Positions 5,226 to 12,005 of a stretch of DNA of 16,976 nucleotides are shown here, piece after piece; position 1 is the stretch's first letter, and the number at the start of each line of letters is the position of its first letter. The DNA is taken from contig JBGVCU010000015.1 of NCBI GenBank assembly GCA_045119035.1, positions 1-16,976 of the forward strand, given 5' to 3'. Both the position numbers and the translations under genes were made by a program. This DNA comes from CAYVQA01 sp045119035. Lineage in GTDB: Bacteria > Bacillota_I > Bacilli_A > ML615J-28 > CAG-313. The notes below the pieces were generated by a model that saw only the letters and a program-made list of their open reading frames with translations, was not told the DNA's origin and ran no database searches.

Positions 5226-6985
5226 TGAAAAGATATACAGCTGATTTTGAAACTGCAACATGGATTGAAGATGAAAGTTATGTATGGGCTTGGGCTTTAT
5301 GTGATATTGATAATCCAGAGAATGTAGAAATCGGAAATAGTATTGAATCATTTTTTGAACGTATTAAAAAAGAGAAAAATGCTTTAATTCTATTCCATAA
5401 TTTAAAATTTGATGGTGAATTTATTCTTTACTATTTATTATCTAATGGATATGAATATGTTGGAAAAAATGAAAAACGTGATAAAACATTTTCAACTCTT
5501 ATATCTGATATGGGATTATTTTACCAGATTGAAGTATATTTTGAAGTTACTAAAAAGAAAACAAAAAAGATTACTTTTAATGATTCATTAAAGCTTATCA
5601 ATCAAACTGTAGAATCAATGCCAAATACATTTAATTTAGAAGAAAACAAGCTTGAGATAGATTATAATTATCCACGTGAAGTTGGTCATGTATTAACAGA
5701 TGAAGAGATAGCATATATTAAAAATGATGTTGTAATTGTTGCGAAAGCTTTAAAATATTTGTATGATATGGGATTAACTAGAATGACAGCTGGTGCTAAT
5801 GCTTTATCGGAATTTAAAGAATTAATTACAATGAATACTTTTAGACAAATGTATAAGCCATTAACATATGAAATAGACGGGGATATTAGAGCTTCATATA
5901 AAGGTGGTTTTACATATTGCAATCCAGCTTTTAAAGGAATCACAACTGGAGAGGGTGAAGTGTTAGATGTAAACAGCATGTATCCATCGATAATGAGGTA
6001 CGAACTCCTACCCTTTGGAGAGCCATTCTTTTTTGAAGGACAATATAAAGAGGATAAAGTATATCCGTTATATATTCAAAGAATAACTTGTTCTTTTCAT
6101 CTTAAAAAAGATAAAATACCAACTATACAAATAAAACACTCTAGATTCATTGATAATGAGTATTTAACTGATTCTGGAGATTTACCAGTAGCTCTTACTC
6201 TAACTTCTATTGATTTAAAATTATTTAGAGAACAATATGATATAGAAGATATAGAGTATAAGGGTGGTTGGAAGTTTAAAGCTATGAGTGGTATGTTTAA
6301 TACTTATATTGATAAATGGATTGAAGTAAAGAATGAGTCAACCATAACAGGAAATAAAGGAATGAGGCAAGTTGCAAAAATCATGCTTAATTCACTTTAT
6401 GGAAAATTCGCAACTTCACTTGATGGACAAAGTAAAATACCTTTTTTAGATGATAATGGAATAGTTAGATATTATCTCGGGGAAAAAGAAAAAAGAAAAG
6501 GTGTTTATTTACCAATGGGAGCTTTTATTACTTCCTATGGTAGAGATCGAATTATTCGTACATCTCAAGCAATAAAAACATATTCAATTGAAAAGTATGG
6601 TAAAGATATGTATTGTTATTCTGATACTGATTCAATACATACGTTATTACCTATAGAAGAATTAAAAAAGTTTTGTGAGATTGATGATGTTGAACTTGGT
6701 AAATTTGCTCATGAATCTCATTTTCGAAAAGCTAAATTTATAAGACAAAAGACTTATTTAGAAGAGATTTATAATCCAAAAAAGGATATATGGGAAACAA
6801 AAATAACATGTGCTGGATTGCCTCAAAGGTGTTATGATCAAGTTACATGGGAGAATTTTAAAGAGGGATTAAAGGTTGATGGAAAACTTGCATTTAAGCA
6901 TGTTAAAGGTGGAGTAAAACTTGTAGAAACAGAATTTACAATTAAAGAAGATAAAAAGCTTATAGGGGCTATTAAAAAATTCTAA
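5225..6985 (+). CDS. Protein-primed family-B DNA polymerase
   Basis: At 586 aa this matches the 575-aa phi29 polymerase. Exonuclease motifs: Exo I DFETAT (D7, E9), Exo II HNLKFD (N59, D63), Exo III YIKND (Y164, D168). A YKGG motif (225-228) links the exonuclease and polymerase domains. Polymerase motif A is DVNSMYPSIM (D248), motif B KIMLNSLYGKF (K385-F395), motif C YSDTDS (D467, D469), and the KTY motif is at 509-511. Residues between A and B fit the TPR1 and TPR2 insertions that bind terminal protein and give strand displacement. All key residues are present, so it should be active. GTG start at 5225 overlaps the TP stop, implying coupled translation of the two partners. Confidence 0.98.
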   Translation: MKRYTADFETATWIEDESYVWAWALCDIDNPENVEIGNSIESFFERIKKEKNALILFHNLKFDGEFILYYLLSNGYEYVGKNEKRDKTFSTLISDMGLFYQIEVYFEVTKKKTKKITFNDSLKLINQTVESMPNTFNLEENKLEIDYNYPREVGHVLTDEEIAYIKNDVVIVAKALKYLYDMGLTRMTAGANALSEFKELITMNTFRQMYKPLTYEIDGDIRASYKGGFTYCNPAFKGITTGEGEVLDVNSMYPSIMRYELLPFGEPFFFEGQYKEDKVYPLYIQRITCSFHLKKDKIPTIQIKHSRFIDNEYLTDSGDLPVALTLTSIDLKLFREQYDIEDIEYKGGWKFKAMSGMFNTYIDKWIEVKNESTITGNKGMRQVAKIMLNSLYGKFATSLDGQSKIPFLDDNGIVRYYLGEKEKRKGVYLPMGAFITSYGRDRIIRTSQAIKTYSIEKYGKDMYCYSDTDSIHTLLPIEELKKFCEIDDVELGKFAHESHFRKAKFIRQKTYLEEIYNPKKDIWETKITCAGLPQRCYDQVTWENFKEGLKVDGKLAFKHVKGGVKLVETEFTIKEDKKLIGAIKKF

Positions 6986-6989
6986 AATG

Positions 6990-6998
6990 TGGTATAAT
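6990..6998 (+). promoter_or_regulatory. Late-type extended -10 promoter
   Basis: TGGTATAAT (6990-6998) is a perfect extended -10 directly after the polymerase stop, with start near 7005 and the holin ATG at 7027. At 17-bp spacing the -35 position reads TATTAA, a poor match. A strong -10 with a weak -35 is how the phi29 late promoter A3 is built, where activator gp4 compensates. It is the likely start of the late operon. Confidence 0.65.
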
Positions 6999-7026
6999 AG
7001 TATTATAAGAAAGTAGGGTTGTCTTT

Positions 7027-7224
7027 ATGGAAGAATTAATAAATGCAATTGTAAATAACGGTTTAGGAGTAGCCTCTTTTATAGCTTTTATTTACTTTAT
7101 AAATACATATATGAGCAAAATGGATAATACCATGAGCGAAATATCTAAAACTTTAACACTTATTCAAGGAAACTTAATAACATTACAATCGAGAGTAGAT
7201 GATATCGAGAATAAAATTAGTTAG
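7027..7224 (+). CDS. BhlA/UviB-type holin-like protein
   Basis: The 65-aa protein has one N-terminal membrane segment (residues about 12-30, LGVASFIAFIYFINTYM) followed by a polar amphipathic helix with a SKTLTLIQGNLITLQ-type heptad pattern. Length, topology and the opening MEELINAIVNNG resemble the BhlA/UviB family of bacteriocin- or phage-associated holins. A holin would permeabilise the membrane so that the signal-less CHAP and M23 enzymes reach the wall. It is the first gene after the late promoter, with an AGGG site eight bases before the ATG. Confidence 0.7.
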   Translation: MEELINAIVNNGLGVASFIAFIYFINTYMSKMDNTMSEISKTLTLIQGNLITLQSRVDDIENKIS

Positions 7225-7236
7225 GAGATATTATTT

Positions 7237-7428
7237 ATGAAAAAATTAAAGGTTGAAAAAAGCCACTTTCCAGATGAAGAGGGGACGCATTTAGTCGTTT
7301 TATATTCAAATACAAGATATGGTAGAGGATTTAAAAGATTGTTTAAAGGATCGTTTAAAGAATGTCAAAAGTATAAAAAGGAATTAGAAGCTAATGAGGG
7401 AGAAAAAGAACTTCAATCGGTGTTATGA
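7237..7428 (+). CDS. Small basic protein of unknown function (63 aa)
   Basis: Strong TTAGGAGAT site before the ATG. The protein starts MKKLKVEKSHFPDEEGTHLV, then VLYSNTRYGRGFKRLFKGSF, and ends with a helical Glu/Lys region. Predicted as a small beta-alpha domain without membrane segments. It overlaps the next gene by 35 bases. Family not recognised; its place between the holin and the zinc-ribbon gene does not define a role. Confidence 0.7.
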   Translation: MKKLKVEKSHFPDEEGTHLVVLYSNTRYGRGFKRLFKGSFKECQKYKKELEANEGEKELQSVL

Positions 7429-7591
7429 TCCTAAATGGCTTGAAGAAACAAAAGTAAAATGCAAATGTGGTCATTCTGTAAATTTTTATGATCTTATACC
7501 ATATATCGAATGTTTAGTCTGTGGGCGTTTAATATTTAGAAACAAGAAATGTGAATATGATTATTATATAACTAGAAAATTTAAGAGGTGA
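7394..7591 (+). CDS. Small zinc-ribbon protein (65 aa)
   Basis: Four cysteines in CKCGHSVNFYDLIPYIECLVCG form a CxC...CxxC zinc-ribbon pattern (C23, C25, C39, C42), and the C-terminus is basic (YYITRKFKR). This is typical of small DNA- or RNA-binding phage regulators, so it could be a late regulator, but no specific family is assigned. The ATG lies within the previous gene with a weak AAGGAATTAG site about ten bases upstream; the 35-base overlap is long for this genome, so a later start is possible. Confidence 0.7.
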   Translation: MREKKNFNRCYDPKWLEETKVKCKCGHSVNFYDLIPYIECLVCGRLIFRNKKCEYDYYITRKFKR

Positions 7592-7595
7592 TAAA

Positions 7596-8201
7596 GTGAG
7601 GCCTAATCAAAAAATGAAAGATAGTGATGGTAATGAAGTTGCACTTTTTCCTATGGAGTATCTTTATATGTCACAAGGTGAACATCAACTTTATGCGTTA
7701 GACTTTTTAGGGTGGAATGCAAACGGAAGAGTTTACAACTGTCCATGTTATGCTCCGTTTAGTTGTAGAGTAACATATACTGGTAATGATCATAATATGA
7801 TTTGTCAATCACTTAATAAAGTACGATTTGTAGATGGAACACTTGATTATGCTACTGTACTTGTAGCTCATTCAATGACAGCTCCACCTAGACTTGGAAC
7901 AATATTTACGCAAGGGGATTTATGGTATCATACTGGAAACTATGGTCAATCAACTGGAGATCATTTACATATGGAAGTAGCTAAAGGTCGTGTTTCATGG
8001 GCTGTAGGTGGACTTCATTTAAAAAATCCTTATCATATGTGGAATATGTTTGCTAAAAATAATACAGTTATATCGAATGGTATGGGACTTAATTGGCGAG
8101 ATTATGAGGGTGGAGTAACTCCATCACCAACTAGTAAAGATAAAAAACAGAATGGTTTTAAATGGGTTTTATATGCTAGAAAGTTAAGAAGTGGACTTTA
8201 A
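7596..8201 (+). CDS. M23-family peptidoglycan endopeptidase
   Basis: GTG start after an AAGAGGTGAT site. The 201-aa protein carries a LytM/M23 metallopeptidase domain: H30 and D36 (EHQLYALDF) as the first zinc-ligand region, H92 (VLVAHSM), and the diagnostic GDHLHMEV with H123 and H125. A CPCYAPFSCRV strand pair sits between. M23 enzymes cleave peptide cross-bridges; in phi29 gp13, an M23-type domain is part of a tail-tip wall hydrolase. After residue 150 a linker (PSPTSKDKK) leads to a short basic tail, KWVLYARKLRSGL. There is no signal peptide. It is either a second endolysin or a virion hydrolase; placement next to the holin and just before scaffold fits both. Confidence 0.9.
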   Translation: MRPNQKMKDSDGNEVALFPMEYLYMSQGEHQLYALDFLGWNANGRVYNCPCYAPFSCRVTYTGNDHNMICQSLNKVRFVDGTLDYATVLVAHSMTAPPRLGTIFTQGDLWYHTGNYGQSTGDHLHMEVAKGRVSWAVGGLHLKNPYHMWNMFAKNNTVISNGMGLNWRDYEGGVTPSPTSKDKKQNGFKWVLYARKLRSGL

Positions 8202-8216
8202 AAATACTGTAAAATA

Positions 8217-8225
8217 TGTTATAAT
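8217..8225 (+). promoter_or_regulatory. Second extended -10 sequence before scaffold gene
   Basis: TGTTATAAT (8217-8225), with the surrounding TAAAAT...TATAATAG, resembles the late promoter at 6990-6998. Start would be near 8232, inside the scaffold ribosome site GAGGTGAT (8227-8234), giving an mRNA that lacks a complete site for that gene. If real it would mainly feed the capsid gene and its leader. No clear -35 is seen. Moderate to low certainty. Confidence 0.4.
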
Positions 8226-8241
8226 AGAGGTGATAAGATAT

Positions 8242-8544
8242 ATGAACATAACTGAAATATCTGATAAGATACAAGAGAAGCTAGGTGTAGAAGAATCCGG
8301 AAAAATTGCTGATGATATAGCTAATCTTTTAATCTTTGAAGAATCAAACAATAAAATAATTGAAGAGAAAAACGCAACAATTGATAAATTAAATAAAGAC
8401 AAAGAAATGTTAATACAAGCAAACGGAAATTTACTTCTTAAAGTACCTCAAGGTAAGGAAGAAGTACCAGAAGTTGAAAAAGAAAGAGATCCTAGAGATT
8501 TTGACTTTCGTACTGTTTTTGAAAACGGTAAATTTAAAAGATAA
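8242..8544 (+). CDS. Capsid scaffold protein (phi29 gp7-like)
   Basis: 100 aa, close to the 98 aa of phi29 gp7, and placed immediately before the capsid gene as in phi29. It starts MNITEISDKIQEKLGVEESG, has a central charged helix (about residues 30-60, NNKIIEEKNATIDKLNKDKE), and ends in a polar, basic tail DFRTVFENGKFKR that could bind capsid protein. The ATG at 8242 was chosen because GAGGTGAT lies seven bases upstream; the reading frame is open farther upstream without a better start. Scaffold dimers guide prohead assembly and leave before packaging. Confidence 0.85.
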   Translation: MNITEISDKIQEKLGVEESGKIADDIANLLIFEESNNKIIEEKNATIDKLNKDKEMLIQANGNLLLKVPQGKEEVPEVEKERDPRDFDFRTVFENGKFKR

Positions 8545-8547
8545 TAC

Positions 8548-8812
8548 ATGCTATCTTTATAGGTAGCATAGAGTAGATAATTGATGACATTGCTAAATAC
8601 TCCATTATCTATTCTATGGTGTCTATGAGGCTTTAAACTATTGTAGATTCGCTCTGCTAATCCACGAGAACTCTCTCAGTATAGTAATGTGGAAGCTATA
8701 GGCACTAATACCTAACTATTAGGCATATCTCTATTATCCAGAACTTGTTTCTGGATTCAAGAGAAGAACTCCTAACCTCTCGTTCTTCTTTTGAATCTGG
8801 GAATAAGCCAGA
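8548..8812 (+). ncRNA. Densely structured RNA leader of the capsid gene
   Basis: The 284-nt gap before the capsid GTG holds consecutive helices: 8548-8555/8562-8569 (8 bp); 8568-8580/8605-8617 (13 bp, one G.U); a helix 8617-8634/8692-8707 (16 pairs, four G.U, AG bulge at 8628-8629) leading to a candidate three-way junction (8637-8641/8681-8685 with hairpins 8646-8662 and 8666-8677); CCTAA/TTAGG 8711-8723; 8736-8743/8749-8756 (8 bp); 8754-8769/8782-8797 (16 bp, one G.U); 8796-8800/8808-8812. Adjacent helices share one to three bases at their edges. By hand count it is about 37% GC (8571-8810) against about 29% in the scaffold gene. No ORF with a ribosome site is present. It could be a cis-acting capsid control element or a processed small RNA, including a packaging RNA. 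Confidence 0.7.
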
Positions 8813-8819
8813 AGAAAGG
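8736..8819 (+). promoter_or_regulatory. Alternative-pairing switch next to capsid ribosome site
   Basis: Four complementary blocks, CCAGA (8738), TTCTGG (8749), TCTGG (8796) and CCAGAA (8808), can pair as first-second plus third-fourth, or first-third and second-fourth. The last block directly abuts the capsid ribosome site AGAAAGG (8812-8818). Exchange between folds could expose or hide that site or change RNA processing. Inferred from complementarity only. Confidence 0.4.
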
Positions 8820-8828
8820 AATGATTTT

Positions 8829-10181
8829 GTGATATCTGATGGATTACAAACTGCTTTGAATGAGATTAGAGAAACTCTTATTCAAAACAATAGTCTATAT
8901 CAAGAACAAATCCCTCTAGTAAATCACTATACTTCATCTCAAGTTTATGGACAAAGCTTACTTGCTTTACCTAGTGATATGAGAAATAAATTTATTCAAT
9001 CATTAGTTAATCGTATAGCTTATACAAAATTTGTTATGGATTATTTTGAAAATCCTTTACAAGAGTTAGCTGGTGATGATTTACCTCTTGGAGCTATCGG
9101 TCAAGAGATTTATGTAAATCCAGCTCGTGGAAGAGTTTACAATATAGACGATTTCGCTGGATTACTTGCACGCTATGAGGTTGATGTAAAACAAGAATTT
9201 CATGAGATTAATTTTGACGTACAATATCCAGTAACTATTATTAGAAAGGAATTAGAAAAAGCTTTTGTTTCTTGGGGTGATTTTGAAAGCTTCTTAATGG
9301 GAATTTCTACTTCACTATATAATGGAGCATACATTGATGATTATAAATATACTAAAAAATTAATCTCTAATGCTTACAGAAACAATGCTGTACAAATGGA
9401 AACATTTACATTTGCTAATGCTTCTGCTCCTACTGAAGCTGAATTAAAAGGTTTTGTTAAGAAATTAAGAGAAACTTTCTTGAATTTCAAGTCACCTAGT
9501 ACAAAATATAACGCATGGTCTAAAGTTGGTGGTTATGGACGTTCTATCGTTTCATGGTCTAAGCCAGAAGATGTAGTTGTATTTATTTCAAATAAATTAG
9601 CAAGTGAGTTAGATGTTGATGTTTTAGCTTCAGCATTCAATATGGATAAAGCTGATTTAATGGGTAAAGTATATTACATTGATAGCTTTGATATTATTGA
9701 TGATGAAGGACAAACTCAATTTGATGGATCATCTATTTATGCTTTAATCTGTGATAAGAGATGGTTTAAGATTCGTACAAAAGATATGTTCATGGACGAA
9801 TTCTACAATGCTAATAACAGAAGTTGGCAACAATATCTTAATGTTATTAAGAGCTTTAATTACTCATTATTTGCAAATGCTTATATGCTAGTTGGAGCTA
9901 TTCCAACAGTACATATAACAAGTGCTTCATTTAATGAATCAACTCCAGAAGTTACAGCTGGTGAAAAAATAACATTAAGTTTAACTACTGTACCATTCAA
10001 TGCTACTGATACTGTTACATTTACATCTGGAACAGTTGGAAAAGCTACAGTTGAAAAGATTGATAATAGACATGTTGAAGTTACTGGTGTTGCTGCTGGA
10101 TCTAGTACAATAACAGCTTCAGTTGGTGGAACTTCAATTGCTACTGTTAGTGTTACAGTTAATGCAGCTGCTGGAAGTTAA
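8829..10181 (+). CDS. Major capsid protein (phi29 gp8-like) with C-terminal Ig-like domain
   Basis: From GTG 8829 the product is 450 aa; phi29 gp8 is 448 aa. I chose this GTG because AGAAAGG lies nine bases upstream and because upstream codons to the in-frame TTG at 8745 fall in the structured leader and are unlike the rest of the gene. Shared signatures include AFVSWGDFESF (about 142-152) and LDVDVLASAFNMDKADLMG (about 260-278), which match phi29 gp8 closely as I remember it. The HK97-type shell domain ends near residue 355; residues about 360-450 (VHITSASFNESTPEVTAG to STITASVGG) form a BIG2-type Ig-like domain exposed on the capsid. A terminator-like hairpin follows the gene. Confidence 0.95.
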   Translation: MISDGLQTALNEIRETLIQNNSLYQEQIPLVNHYTSSQVYGQSLLALPSDMRNKFIQSLVNRIAYTKFVMDYFENPLQELAGDDLPLGAIGQEIYVNPARGRVYNIDDFAGLLARYEVDVKQEFHEINFDVQYPVTIIRKELEKAFVSWGDFESFLMGISTSLYNGAYIDDYKYTKKLISNAYRNNAVQMETFTFANASAPTEAELKGFVKKLRETFLNFKSPSTKYNAWSKVGGYGRSIVSWSKPEDVVVFISNKLASELDVDVLASAFNMDKADLMGKVYYIDSFDIIDDEGQTQFDGSSIYALICDKRWFKIRTKDMFMDEFYNANNRSWQQYLNVIKSFNYSLFANAYMLVGAIPTVHITSASFNESTPEVTAGEKITLSLTTVPFNATDTVTFTSGTVGKATVEKIDNRHVEVTGVAAGSSTITASVGGTSIATVSVTVNAAAGS

Positions 10182-10195
10182 TAATTTTTATATTT

Positions 10196-10226
10196 AGGGA
10201 TAGGGGTTATTCCCTATCTCTATTTT
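10196..10226 (+). terminator. Terminator-like hairpin after capsid gene
   Basis: AGGGATAGGG (10196-10205) pairs with CCCTATCTCT (10212-10221) over ten bases with one G.U and a 6-nt loop, followed by ATTTTA. Downstream genes on the same strand have no obvious promoter of their own, so it is probably a partial terminator or 3' stabiliser that keeps capsid mRNA in excess over tail mRNA. The U-tract is short, so read-through is expected. Confidence 0.7.
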
Positions 10227-10244
10227 AATGAAAGGATTGATAAT

Positions 10245-11870
10245 ATGGTTATAACTCCAAATTCAAGGGTTATACTTCTAAAATCACCTTTAAAATTAGA
10301 TAATTATAATCAAATAACTTTTAATAATTCTAGTCAACAATTTGATTATTTCTATAACTTACCTAAAATTGAAGAGTGGGATTATACATATGTTAGAAAA
10401 GATGGTGTTATAAGAGTTGCTACTAATTCAAGTTTAACTTTTGAAGATTTACTTCAGTATAACTATTGTATGTATCAAAATACAAGTTATGATAATAAAT
10501 GGTTTTATGCTTTTGTAACTGATATTACATATATAAATGATGGTATGACAGAAGTAAAAATTGAAACAGACACTTTTCAATCATGGCAATTTGAATTACA
10601 ATATAAAAACTCTTTTGTAGAAAGAGAGCATGTTTCAGATGATACGATTGGACTACATACTATACCAGAGGGTTTAGAAACTGGTGAATATATAGTTAAT
10701 TCTTCTGGTGACGTGGAAACTGATCTTGATACAACATATTATTGTGTTGGTGTGTCATGGCTTCCAGATAATACACCATTTTATACGCGAAATAGAGTAT
10801 ATGGTGGAGTATTTAGTGGTGTTAGTTATATTTTGTTTAAATTTACTGAAAGTGTAGCTAAATTCGTACAAGCAATTGATACACTAGGAAAAAATTCAAG
10901 TGCAACAATTGTCAATATTTTTATGATACCTCAAACTTTAACTGGTGTATCATATACTGATGAAAGATGGAGAACTGAAAGTTTAGGTGGACAATCTGGA
11001 ATTAACTTTTGTATTTTACCAAATCAAATATCAACAACTTTAAGAAACAATATAAGCTTAACTAGTCCAGCAACATTAAATGGTTATACACCTAAAAATA
11101 ATAAATTATTTACTTATCCTTATAATGCACTTGCAATTACAAATAATGTAGGTACACAAATCGAGTATCATTATGAAGATTTTGTAAATAATTCACCTAA
11201 CTTTTATCTAACTGGTACTGTTACACCTAGTTGTTCGATAATGTTATGGCCATCAAATTATAAAAAATATGATAATGCTAAAGCTGGTTATAATTGGGGA
11301 ATGCCTATTGGTAAATATCCTCAAGGATCATGGAACTCTGATCAATATACAAACTGGCTTACTCAAAATGGTGTTAATATTTTAGGACATAGAATTGATG
11401 CTATGACAGCTAATGCTGGAGCTGGTGCTATTCAAACAATTGCTGGAATTGCTACTGGTAACTTTTTAGCTGGAACAGAGGGTATTGGAAATATATTCGG
11501 AGCTGTTCAAGAAAATTATAGACATGCAATGACTCCAAATGTTATAGGTGGTCAAATTAATTCGGGTGATATAGGTTATGCTTATCATAAAATGTCACCA
11601 ACATATTATAAGATGTCAATAAAGTATGAATACGCGAAAATTATCGACGATTACTTCTCACTTTATGGTTATAAGGTAAATAGTTTAAAAACACCAAATA
11701 TTCATAAACGTAGTAACTGGGATTATATAAAATGTATTCAAGTTAATTTAGAGGGTAATATACCAGAAGCTGATTTAGATACAATAAGAGGTTTATTTAA
11801 TAATGGTTGTACTTTCTGGCATACAACTACTTACTTTTTAGATTATAGTAGAACAAATTCTATTTTATAG
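10245..11870 (+). CDS. Tail knob protein (phi29 gp9-like)
   Basis: 541 aa compared with 599 for phi29 gp9, and in the same place between capsid and connector genes. The N-terminal part (VITPNSRVILLKSPLKLDNY, then FYAFVTDITYINDGMTEVKI with ETDTFQSWQF) carries the motifs I associate with gp9-type tube proteins. Residues about 384-425 are a glycine/alanine-rich hydrophobic stretch (AGAGAIQTIAGIATGNFLAG then GIGNIFGAV). This corresponds to the gp9 loops that plug the tube and insert in the host membrane to form a DNA channel. It forms the hexameric distal tube. Good AAAGGATTGAT site before the ATG. Confidence 0.93.
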   Translation: MVITPNSRVILLKSPLKLDNYNQITFNNSSQQFDYFYNLPKIEEWDYTYVRKDGVIRVATNSSLTFEDLLQYNYCMYQNTSYDNKWFYAFVTDITYINDGMTEVKIETDTFQSWQFELQYKNSFVEREHVSDDTIGLHTIPEGLETGEYIVNSSGDVETDLDTTYYCVGVSWLPDNTPFYTRNRVYGGVFSGVSYILFKFTESVAKFVQAIDTLGKNSSATIVNIFMIPQTLTGVSYTDERWRTESLGGQSGINFCILPNQISTTLRNNISLTSPATLNGYTPKNNKLFTYPYNALAITNNVGTQIEYHYEDFVNNSPNFYLTGTVTPSCSIMLWPSNYKKYDNAKAGYNWGMPIGKYPQGSWNSDQYTNWLTQNGVNILGHRIDAMTANAGAGAIQTIAGIATGNFLAGTEGIGNIFGAVQENYRHAMTPNVIGGQINSGDIGYAYHKMSPTYYKMSIKYEYAKIIDDYFSLYGYKVNSLKTPNIHKRSNWDYIKCIQVNLEGNIPEADLDTIRGLFNNGCTFWHTTTYFLDYSRTNSIL

Positions 11871-11878
11871 GAGATTTT

Positions 11879-12001
11879 ATGAGATATATAATAATTGATA
11901 AAGGTACAACATGTATTATAAGACATTGTAATTTTATAAAGTTATTGTTTTATATTATATGGTGTAAAATTAAAAAATATAGATATATAATAAAGGAGTG
12001 A
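11879..12001 (+). CDS. Small basic hydrophobic protein (40 aa)
   Basis: The ATG follows a TAGGAGATTTT site that overlaps the knob gene stop, and the end (GAGTGA) overlaps the connector ribosome site, so the gene fills the gap exactly. It starts MRYIIIDKGTTCIIRHCNFI and continues with a hydrophobic segment LLFYIIW and the basic tail KIKKYRYIIKE. It contains three cysteines. A single weak membrane span is possible. Family not recognised; it may serve mainly to couple knob and connector translation. Confidence 0.55.
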   Translation: MRYIIIDKGTTCIIRHCNFIKLLFYIIWCKIKKYRYIIKE

Positions 12002-12005
12002 TAAA

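Noticed and set aside
5409..5979. Reading frames of 60 aa (plus) and 97 aa (minus) inside the polymerase gene
   Set aside because: The polymerase motifs prove the other frame is coding across this region; these are chance open frames.
8184..8402. 72-aa minus-strand frame
   Set aside because: Complement of the scaffold gene start, without a ribosome site.
8580..8590. Hammerhead-like core TTGATGA
   Set aside because: The consensus is CTGATGA and no matching GAAA core strand or three-stem arrangement is present.
8583..8627. 14-codon ORF starting ATGACATTG as a leader peptide
   Set aside because: No ribosome site and embedded in helices; nothing supports translation.
8615..8735. tRNA or group I intron in the capsid leader
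   Set aside because: No T-loop GTTCRA, acceptor stem or CCA for a tRNA, and no recognisable P7/P3 core; the region also does not interrupt a coding frame.
8745..8828. 28-codon N-terminal extension of the capsid protein from TTG 8745
   Set aside because: No ribosome site, the codons coincide with strong RNA helices, and the GTG at 8829 has a good AGAAAGG site and gives the family's usual length.
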